DNA of 13,272 nt from Candidatus Tayloriibacteriota bacterium (lineage in GTDB: Bacteria > Patescibacteriota > Minisyncoccia > Phycocordibacterales > UBA11359), in assembly GCA_003455555.1 (NCBI GenBank), contig DMQX01000059.1, forward strand, positions 1-13,272, in the 5' to 3' direction. Below are positions 7,052 to 11,727 of the stretch, in pieces. A model generated the notes under the pieces. It did not search any database and was not told the origin of the DNA. It was given only the letters and a program-made list of their open reading frames with translations. Position 1 is the first letter of the stretch. The number at the start of each line of letters is the position of its first letter. The translations under genes were made by a program, and so were the position numbers.

Positions 7052-8134
7052 TTATTTGGAAGGATTAGTTGAGCCTGTAAATTCGATGGCTGGCGCATTC
7101 GGTACGGCAATTTGGCCTGGCGTTATGGCAACTGAAATAACCGTTCCGTCGGCAGGGGCGGTTATGATTGTGTTTTTGTAGGCTGCTTCGGCGATTTGAA
7201 AGGCACCTGCCGCATTTTGCATCTGAGCTTGCGCTGCAGCCACGTCTTCTGGGCGCGCTGAACTTATTGTCGAAGCCAAGTTTGCGTTGGCTTGGTCGAG
7301 TGTAGTTTGGGCGGACGCAACCATCTGCTCTTTGGTTTGCAAAGCCAGCTGATACGCGTTCAGGTTTGCGGTGTAGTTGCCGCCATCTTTATTTGGAATA
7401 TGAATTATCCAGCTGTCATTTTGCGTGTGACTCTTCGAGCCGTTAGGGAAAGTGATCTGAAGTCCGAGGGTGCCTAGCGGTTTTGAAAACTGACTAAAGT
7501 CAGCAGTGCCACGTTCAATGCCACCAAATCTTATGTAGTTGAAGTTGAAGTTATCAAAAAATAGATAATAATCACCCGGTTCGGCACCGTTAAAAGTTCC
7601 GGTGATAATTGGGTTGTCCACTATGGCGGTCGAGTCTGGTTGTGCTATGAGGCTGTCTGAATAAAGTTTGCGGCGAGCATTGGTCACGAGTGTTTCCTGT
7701 TGATTGGTGACTTGCTCCAGATTTATTTTGGCTGTATTAACGGCAGCTTTAGCTACATCTATAGTAGGGCCGGTCGCACCATTGGTAACCTTATTATAAT
7801 TGGCCTGCGCTGATTTATATGCTGCACCGGCTTGCGTGACCGCACCTGATGCGCTACCGGCGTCCAGTGTGGCAAGCACCTGATCTTTCTTTACTTGATC
7901 TCCAGCTTTCACTGAAACTGTTTTTATTCGTCCGCCGGCCAAAAATCCGAGCGACAAGTTTTGGGTCGAAGATGAGTTTCCTGTTGATGTTGCGGTATTA
8001 CCGTTGCTTTCCACCACAAAGCTGCGGTCTTTATTTATTTTTATATACCAAAAAATTCCAATCGTTATGGCTAGGATCAGAGATACTGCAGTCACTGCTT
8101 TCGGATTATTAAAAATTGATTTAAGTGGTTTCAT
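7052..8134 (-). CDS. HlyD-family membrane fusion protein with coiled coil and inserted domain but no beta-barrel, 360 aa
   Basis: The start at 8132-8134 is preferred, ten bases after marR; the frame open to 8179 would overlap marR. There is one membrane segment at about 12-32 and a Ser/Thr/Asn linker. The first lipoyl half is at about 59-92 (GRIKTVSVKAGDQVKKDQ), a helix follows at about 95-155, and the second helix is at about 256-318. The second lipoyl half (TAPADGTVISVAITPGQIAV) is at about 325-345. Between the helices lies an insert of about 100 residues, rich in Phe/Tyr/Gly/Asp and apparently beta-structured (ITGTFNGAEPGDYYLFF, then a GTLGLQITFPNG stretch). I recall similar inserts in HlyD proteins of Patescibacteria. 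The protein stops right after the second lipoyl half, so the beta-barrel expected in this family is absent. The next gene encodes just that domain. Confidence 0.85.
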   Translation of the reverse strand: MKPLKSIFNNPKAVTAVSLILAITIGIFWYIKINKDRSFVVESNGNTATSTGNSSSTQNLSLGFLAGGRIKTVSVKAGDQVKKDQVLATLDAGSASGAVTQAGAAYKSAQANYNKVTNGATGPTIDVAKAAVNTAKINLEQVTNQQETLVTNARRKLYSDSLIAQPDSTAIVDNPIITGTFNGAEPGDYYLFFDNFNFNYIRFGGIERGTADFSQFSKPLGTLGLQITFPNGSKSHTQNDSWIIHIPNKDGGNYTANLNAYQLALQTKEQMVASAQTTLDQANANLASTISSARPEDVAAAQAQMQNAAGAFQIAEAAYKNTIITAPADGTVISVAITPGQIAVPNAPAIEFTGSTNPSK

Positions 8135-8144
8135 ATTATTTCTT

Positions 8145-8567
8145 TTATTCCGTAACAATGATTCTAATAATGCGTTCAAAATTTTTGCGGTCGTTATTAT
8201 TCAACTTCGAGATCATCCGTAGAAAGACATCATTCTTTCTTTTGGTTGAGACTGAAAAGAGTTTGTCGCCCTTTTTGGTCAAAGCGACAAAAACGATCCT
8301 GCGGTCGTTTTTGTCGCTCTCTCGTTTGACCAGCTTCTTCTCTTCCATATCAGACACCACTTCAGTGGCCGATGGGGGAGCGACCTTGAGGTAATCCGCG
8401 ATGTTCTTCATGGTCTTCTTGCCTGAAGGTTTGATGAAACGCAGAACCTCGCTTTGGGTCAAGGTCAGTTCATCTTTAAAACCCTCTTTTCTGAAGGTTT
8501 CCATGATGTTGCGCCTGAAAGCATGCAACAGGTCTTCGAGGCTTGTTTTTTGCTGGGCCGGTCTCAT
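8145..8567 (-). CDS. MarR-family transcriptional regulator, 140 aa
   Basis: A winged helix-turn-helix protein of usual MarR length. The DNA-binding core runs from about residue 37 to 100: LTQSEVLRFI, then TMKNIADYLKVAPPSATEVV as helix-turn-helix, EKKLVKRESDKNDRRIVFVA as the wing with its conserved D-x-x-D-R-R, and LTKKG after it. N- and C-terminal helices would form the dimer. MarR proteins usually repress their own operon and let go of DNA when a small lipophilic compound binds. Being first in an efflux operon, ten bases before the adaptor gene, and having a palindrome between its promoter and start codon, it is very likely the local autorepressor of the pump. The inducer is unknown. Confidence 0.93.
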   Translation of the reverse strand: MRPAQQKTSLEDLLHAFRRNIMETFRKEGFKDELTLTQSEVLRFIKPSGKKTMKNIADYLKVAPPSATEVVSDMEEKKLVKRESDKNDRRIVFVALTKKGDKLFSVSTKRKNDVFLRMISKLNNNDRKNFERIIRIIVTE

Positions 8568-8576
8568 TGTTATACT

Positions 8577-8595
8577 GCCTAATAGTTAGGTAGGC
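8577..8595. promoter_or_regulatory. Palindromic operator, probable MarR binding site
   Basis: CCTAA-TAG-TTAGG (8578-8590) is a perfect 5-bp inverted repeat with a 3-base centre. A second set of arms, GCCTA and TAGGC, spans the whole 8577-8595. The site covers the predicted transcription start, between the -10 box and the marR ATG, where a bound repressor would block the polymerase. The link to this MarR protein is inferred from position. Confidence 0.65.
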
Positions 8596-8597
8596 GA

Positions 8598-8625
8598 AGT
8601 ATATCAAAATCGGAGGGTCTGTCAA
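8598..8625 (-). promoter_or_regulatory. Strong sigma70 promoter of the marR efflux operon
   Basis: Minus strand: a consensus TTGACA (8620-8625), a 16-base spacer and TATACT (8598-8603), preceded by TGA, which makes an extended -10 element. The start of transcription should fall near 8591-8592, inside the palindrome, leaving a leader of about 25 bases. This is the best promoter in the window. It needs tight repression, which agrees with the operator. Confidence 0.85.
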
Positions 8626-8642
8626 TAAAAGACTCAGCAATT

Positions 8643-9146
8643 TTATCTTATACCTGTGTCACAATAAACGGTCGTTTCGGTCTCTTTATTGGCTTTAACG
8701 GTTATGGTTCCGTTCACACTGCATCGGGGAAGCATACTTTGTGAATTGTCGGATCTTATTAAATAGTCGCCCGGAAGCACTTTTATTTTGAATTCGCCTC
8801 GAGTGTCTGAACTGAAATTTGTTATGGTGCGTGAACCATCCGAAGAAGTCAGTATAAGCCTGGTTTGATAAGGTTTATCCGCGCAGGCTGGATCTGGTGG
8901 GATACGCATTACCGGACAGGTTGGACCGAGCTTTACTGTACCGATAATCGTGCCTAATAAAAGGTTGGCTTTGGGAGCCGGAGCTGATGTGCTCGTCGCT
9001 GTCGAAGTTGCTACAGGACTTGTAGTCGTGGCTGTCTGCGTTGGTGCAACAGATACGTTTGGATTTAGCAGAACAATGACCGCGATCGTTGTCACGAAGG
9101 CGGCGATAAGTATTAGTCCGGCAATAGTTTTGGATTTGATGTTCAT
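8643..9146 (-). CDS. Membrane-anchored extracellular protein with a carboxypeptidase-regulatory-like domain, 167 aa
   Basis: An N-terminal membrane segment at about residues 8-27 is followed by a Thr/Ser/Ala/Pro linker (30-60), then a compact domain at about 64-165. The domain opens GTIIGTVKLGPTCPVMR, continues with a PPDPACADKPY block, and includes a TRGEFKIKVLPGDYLI segment. This is the G-x-F-x-x-x-L-x-P-G-x-Y pattern of transthyretin-like or carboxypeptidase-regulatory-like beta sandwiches. Cys77, Cys88, Cys142 and Cys162 could form two disulfides. The GPTCPV...PPDPACADKP block recurs in many bacterial surface proteins I recall, without a known function. The segment is probably an uncleaved anchor, since no good cleavage site follows it. 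The gene starts six bases after the 55-residue gene and is probably co-transcribed with it. Confidence 0.75.
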   Translation of the reverse strand: MNIKSKTIAGLILIAAFVTTIAVIVLLNPNVSVAPTQTATTTSPVATSTATSTSAPAPKANLLLGTIIGTVKLGPTCPVMRIPPDPACADKPYQTRLILTSSDGSRTITNFSSDTRGEFKIKVLPGDYLIRSDNSQSMLPRCSVNGTITVKANKETETTVYCDTGIR

Positions 9147-9152
9147 AAATCA

Positions 9153-9320
9153 TCAGCCGTTGGAAACCTTGAAAGCTAGCCAGATACCAAGTACGCCGCC
9201 AACAGCCGTCAATATAACCGAGGAAAATGACATAAAACCAGCCCCCCAAAGATTGGGTATCAGGCCGCCGAGTGTTGAGCCTATGACCATGCCAATCCAG
9301 ATCAAACGTTTTGATTCCAT
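9153..9320 (-). CDS. Glycine-rich 55-residue membrane protein with two helices
   Basis: A complete short frame starts MESKRLIWIGMVIG and stops with TGA at 9153-9155. Two hydrophobic stretches, about residues 6-24 and 32-50, each carry small-residue spacing (GMVIGSTLGG and VGGVLGIW) suitable for tight helix packing. IPNLWGAGF between them forms the turn. The N-terminus is basic and so is the end (AFKVSNG), so both ends probably face the cytoplasm. It resembles small two-helix glycine-zipper membrane proteins, but I cannot name a family. A -10-like box lies six bases before ATG, the cupin terminator ends just upstream, and the stop codon is six bases before the next start, all supporting a real first cistron. 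Confidence 0.7.
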   Translation of the reverse strand: MESKRLIWIGMVIGSTLGGLIPNLWGAGFMSFSSVILTAVGGVLGIWLAFKVSNG

Positions 9321-9326
9321 GCTTAC

Positions 9327-9332
9327 ATTGTA
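9327..9332 (-). promoter_or_regulatory. Candidate extended -10 box for a leaderless small-membrane-protein message
   Basis: On the minus strand TGC precedes TACAAT, then six bases and the ATG at 9320. This makes an extended -10 element in the same spacing as at mltG. No Shine-Dalgarno is present. The -35 region would fall inside the terminator hairpin of the cupin gene. Confidence 0.5.
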
Positions 9333-9335
9333 GCA

Positions 9336-9358
9336 AGAAAAAGCCTACCGACGAAGGC
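9336..9358 (-). terminator. Intrinsic terminator of the cupin gene
   Basis: Minus strand: GCCTTC-GTCG-GTAGGC folds with four outer pairs, one T-T mismatch and an inner C-G pair, and is followed by TTTTTCT. It begins seven bases after the cupin stop codon and touches the promoter of the next gene. Confidence 0.65.
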
Positions 9359-9364
9359 GAAATT

Positions 9365-9760
9365 TTATTCGCTGGTTTTACCGTCAAATTCGTCCGTTGT
9401 GTCGGCCTCCGCTTCGGTCTTGGTTTTATGTACCACGCCGTCACGGTGGTGTGGAGGCATATAGAGGGTGTAGAGTTTCATTGAGTCCGAACCCTTGTTG
9501 ATGATATTGTGTTTTGTGCCGGCTGGAACAATGATAACACTGCCATCGACCAGGTCATGAGATATATCGTTTAAGATTGCTGTGCCACTGCCTTTCTCAA
9601 CACGAAGGAACTGATCGACATCGTGGATTTCTTCGCCGATATCTTCGCCAGCCAGAAGAGACATTAATACGAGCTGACTATTTTTGTCCGTGTATAGAAC
9701 TTTTCTAAAATAATTATTTTCGAGCGAGAGTTTTTCTATGTTTGTTACGTAGCCTTTCAT
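9365..9760 (-). CDS. Single-domain cupin protein, 131 aa
   Basis: The start MKGYVTNIEK at 9758-9760 is chosen because it matches the usual beginning of this family as I recall it, and because a promoter-like element fills the bases just upstream; the frame is open to 9808. Cupin motif 1 is GEEIHDVDQFLRVEKGSG, with His46, Gln50 and Glu55 as likely metal ligands. Motif 2 is GSVIIVPAGTKHNIIN, with His84, which fits the consensus G-x5-P-x-G-x2-H-x3-N exactly. A conserved tail, MPPHHRDGVVH followed by an acidic stretch to DGKTSE, ends the protein. Such mannose-6-phosphate-isomerase-like small cupins are widespread but have no firmly known reaction; binding a metal and a sugar or other small acid is plausible. 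It stands alone, with its own promoter and terminator. Confidence 0.88.
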   Translation of the reverse strand: MKGYVTNIEKLSLENNYFRKVLYTDKNSQLVLMSLLAGEDIGEEIHDVDQFLRVEKGSGTAILNDISHDLVDGSVIIVPAGTKHNIINKGSDSMKLYTLYMPPHHRDGVVHKTKTEAEADTTDEFDGKTSE

Positions 9761-9767
9761 GTGTTTA

Positions 9768-9796
9768 ATATTATTGTTAAATTCATATTTGTTAAA
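9768..9796 (-). promoter_or_regulatory. Candidate promoter of the cupin gene, possibly leaderless
   Basis: Minus strand: TTTAAC (9791-9796), 17 bases, TAATAT (9768-9773), then seven bases to the ATG at 9760. The transcript would start at or next to the start codon. The region is A/T-rich, so chance matches are likely and confidence is moderate. Confidence 0.4.
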
Positions 9797-9857
9797 TACC
9801 GCGAACATACCGACTGATAGTAAGTATAGAATAATGAAATGAAATAGTAAAAAGATT

Positions 9858-9887
9858 AAAAGAAAACCGCAGGGCGAACCATACGGT
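9858..9887 (-). terminator. Intrinsic terminator of the gam gene
   Basis: Minus strand: ACCGTA pairs with TGCGGT (one G-T pair) around a 10-base loop, followed by TTTCTTTT. It lies about 43 bases after the gam stop codon at 9930-9932. I see no gene in the rest of the 9797-9929 interval. Confidence 0.6.
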
Positions 9888-9929
9888 GGGGATCTAAATT
9901 GTGGGGCAGGCGAGTGCGGGCGGCAAGCG

Positions 9930-10475
9930 CTACTTATTCTTCAATTTCTTCTTCAGCTTCATCTTGATTTCAGCGTCGCTTTCCGATGGTTTGATGACGA
10001 AAATTTCGTCCTGGTCAATCGACACGCCCTTGATGGACTTGGCAGCATCCTGATCCTTGAGCATGGCCTCCTTGTCGACCTCAGCCGGCGGCTTTCTCAG
10101 GAACCGTTCGGATAAACCGAGCTTGTTAATTTCGGCGATGACCGCGTCCACGTTCTTCAGGTGCACCGCCGGCGGAGTGTTCTTCCAAGCCATGGTGCCG
10201 GTAGGCAACGATATGGTTTTGGTTTGTCCACCGTCAGTTAATTGAGCTCGGTTGGCCTCGGCATATTCGTACAAGCCCTTGGCCAACTCCAGGACACGCT
10301 TCGACAGCGGTTCGGCTGCCGCTATGGCCTTGGTTTTCAACTTTTCGATGCGGTCGTTCAGTTTCTTGTTTATCGCAGTGATTTGTCGGTCTGATTGACC
10401 AATCTCCTGGATAAACTCAGCTGCTTGCTGGATCGAAGCTGGTTGAACCACGTCGATTTTTTTGGCCTTCGCCAT
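9930..10475 (-). CDS. gam: Mu Gam-like host-nuclease inhibitor / DNA-end-binding protein, 181 aa
   Basis: The protein follows phage Mu Gam along its length. A helical coiled-coil region (about 15-75) leads into YAEANRAQLTDGGQTKTISL at about 71-90 and TGTMAWKNTPPAVHLK at about 92-107. After that come VDAVIAEINKLGLSERFLR, VDKEAMLKD and IKGVSIDQDEIFVIKP. Mu Gam shares its fold with eukaryotic Ku: it binds ends of double-stranded DNA and shields them from exonucleases such as RecBCD. The basic tail (KMKLKKKLKNK) may help DNA binding. It has a strong Shine-Dalgarno (AAGGAG six bases before ATG), its own promoter and terminator, and no phage genes beside it here. Either a prophage remnant or a domesticated end-protection protein fits. 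The family call is firm; the role in this host is open. Confidence 0.9.
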   Translation of the reverse strand: MAKAKKIDVVQPASIQQAAEFIQEIGQSDRQITAINKKLNDRIEKLKTKAIAAAEPLSKRVLELAKGLYEYAEANRAQLTDGGQTKTISLPTGTMAWKNTPPAVHLKNVDAVIAEINKLGLSERFLRKPPAEVDKEAMLKDQDAAKSIKGVSIDQDEIFVIKPSESDAEIKMKLKKKLKNK

Positions 10476-10514
10476 TTTCCGCTCCTTGTAAAAAGGGTGC
10501 TCTAATCTGAATCC

Positions 10515-10542
10515 ATACTACTTTTTTAGCAAAATAATGCAA
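10515..10542 (-). promoter_or_regulatory. Candidate promoter of gam
   Basis: Minus strand: TTGCAT (10537-10542), 16 bases, TAGTAT (10515-10520), giving a leader of about 30 bases that ends with the AAGGAG Shine-Dalgarno. The rest of the interval to the yggT start at 10673 shows no open frame or repeat I can support, and no convincing promoter for yggT. Confidence 0.45.
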
Positions 10543-10672
10543 GGAGCACGCAGCTTTGGAGGGGAATAATAACATTCTACGCATCGGTTAAGTTGTTGAA
10601 GGCAGCGTAATGGCTCCTTATGGTCAACGGCTATGTAAGTGTGAGGCTTAATCATTAAAAAAGTTAAAATTT

Positions 10673-11038
10673 ATGGATTCATCATATAATTCATCTAGTA
10701 CAAAGCCGATCTATCGTGGCACTCAAGTGGTCTGGTACATCCTCGGGCTTATTGAGGTGCTTTTGGCCTTTCGATTTGTTTTGAAATTATTGGGTGCAAA
10801 TCCAATGGCCGGCTTCACTAGTTTTATTTATAACTCTACGTATATCTTTGCCGCACCTTTTTTAAGTGTCTTTCGCGGCACCCAAGTTGCTGGTAGTGTT
10901 CTTGAATGGACAACTCTTTTGGCCATGTTCGTGTATTGGGTAATTGCTGTTGGCATTATTAAATTATTCTTTATGAGCAAAACGGTTTCGACTCCGGAAG
11001 CCGCTACGAAACTAGATAAGCAAGAAAACAAATCTTAG
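10673..11038 (+). CDS. YggT-family integral membrane protein, 121 aa
   Basis: A cytoplasmic N-terminus with Ser/Asn/Thr leads to YRGTQVVWYILGLIEVLLAF. The first membrane helix is at about 19-40, and LKLLGANPMAGFTSFIYNST follows it. A re-entrant or surface-lying segment IFAAPFLSVFRG sits near 58-69, and the second helix (WTTLLAMFVYWVIAVGIIKLF) is at about 79-99. The helix / NP-x-x-x-F / APFL...FRG / helix order is that of one YggT repeat, a family linked in various bacteria to cell shape, division or osmotic stress without a known reaction. The tail is charged and hydrophilic. It is the only complete plus-strand gene here. The ATG has no Shine-Dalgarno, only A/T-rich sequence before it. Confidence 0.82.
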   Translation: MDSSYNSSSTKPIYRGTQVVWYILGLIEVLLAFRFVLKLLGANPMAGFTSFIYNSTYIFAAPFLSVFRGTQVAGSVLEWTTLLAMFVYWVIAVGIIKLFFMSKTVSTPEAATKLDKQENKS

Positions 11039-11094
11039 CGGATAACCGCGATACGGGCGTTCGTGATTAGTGTCCAACTAATTTTTAAAAGTAT

Positions 11095-11129
11095 AACAAA
11101 AGCCAGTACTAAACTAAATAGTACTGGCT
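11095..11129 (-). terminator. Intrinsic terminator of the 128-residue protein gene, possibly bidirectional
   Basis: A perfect 11-bp inverted repeat (AGCCAGTACTA / TAGTACTGGCT, 11101-11111 and 11119-11129) with a 7-base loop. On the minus strand it is followed by TTTTGTT, 29 bases past the stop codon at 11158. It also lies 62 bases after the yggT stop and may stop that transcript too, though the plus strand has no T-run behind it. Confidence 0.8.
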
Positions 11130-11157
11130 GTGCGTTGTGCTTTATGTCGATTGAAAC

Positions 11158-11544
11158 TTACCCCAAAAGGGTGTCCACAGGTTCGGAATACTTGATGCCC
11201 AGCTCCTTCGCGATTTCGCGCAGACGTTCCACGAATTTCTGATGTTCTTGCATAACGTCCTTAGCAACGCCGGGAAGGAATGATGCATTTAGCTGATCCT
11301 GAGAAAACCGAATCATCGCGTTGTGAAGCGTGACGAAAAGTTCGGCGTTCGGTGTTTCGCTAATGCCTGATGTCGCTCCCAACAGGTAGGTCGCGATCAT
11401 TCTCGCCATTATGACTTTGATACCGCCCATGTCACCTGAGTGGGAACTCATGCTGACGCCGCTAATGGGATCATCTTGCTCCACCAGCTTGGCATCGGGA
11501 ACTCCACCGTACGCAAGTGTCTCGACGATTTCTTTACGATTCAT
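11158..11544 (-). CDS. Hypothetical soluble protein, 128 aa
   Basis: I do not recognise this family. The start MNRKEIVETLAYGG at 11542-11544 is chosen because an AGGAG Shine-Dalgarno lies seven bases before it; the frame is open further to 11577. The protein has no signal peptide. Residues 1-30 are mixed, and a Ser/Gly/Met-rich stretch (GVSMSSHSGDMGGIKVIM) lies near 29-46. From about 42 to the end it seems mainly helical, including AELFVTLHNAMIRFSQDQL and HQKFVERLREIAKELGIKY. There are no cysteines. The gene has a good promoter (11591-11619) and a perfect terminator, so it is its own transcription unit. The flavoprotein gene upstream ends with a terminator, which argues against a shared operon. 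Function cannot be inferred. Confidence 0.75.
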   Translation of the reverse strand: MNRKEIVETLAYGGVPDAKLVEQDDPISGVSMSSHSGDMGGIKVIMARMIATYLLGATSGISETPNAELFVTLHNAMIRFSQDQLNASFLPGVAKDVMQEHQKFVERLREIAKELGIKYSEPVDTLLG

Positions 11545-11590
11545 AAGAACGCTCCTGTTAATAGACGTAATGTTCAAAGTGCTGGTCGTT

Positions 11591-11619
11591 ATGTTACAAC
11601 TTTAATAAGTATTTGTCAA
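11591..11619 (-). promoter_or_regulatory. Sigma70 promoter of the 128-residue protein gene
   Basis: Minus strand: consensus TTGACA (11614-11619), exactly 17 bases, TAACAT (11591-11596). The leader would be about 40 bases and contains the AGGAG Shine-Dalgarno. Confidence 0.75.
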
Positions 11620-11667
11620 ACGGCTCACCACACTCTGAAAAATGTCCGAACCTACGCGAGAGGGAAG

Positions 11668-11707
11668 CAAAAGAAAAAGCCCCGACAGCATGCGTGCTGT
11701 CGGGGCT
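11668..11707 (-). terminator. Intrinsic terminator of the flavoprotein gene
   Basis: A perfect 13-bp stem (AGCCCCGACAGCA / TGCTGTCGGGGCT, 11678-11690 and 11695-11707) with a four-base loop. On the minus strand TTTTTCTTTT follows. It starts 20 bases after the stop codon and is the strongest terminator in the window. Confidence 0.92.
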
Positions 11708-11727
11708 ATACTACCCTCAAACTTATT

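Noticed and set aside
7050..7054. A frameshift splitting one full-length HlyD gene into two
   Set aside because: The second gene has its own ATG, basic N-terminus, membrane segment and complete lipoyl fold, so joining the two would not rebuild a normal single adaptor.
8875..9444. Minus-strand frame of 189 codons overlapping the cupin, the 55-residue and the Ig-like protein genes
   Set aside because: It is a shifted-frame shadow: its product has low-complexity, non-protein-like composition, and it crosses a terminator and three better-supported genes.
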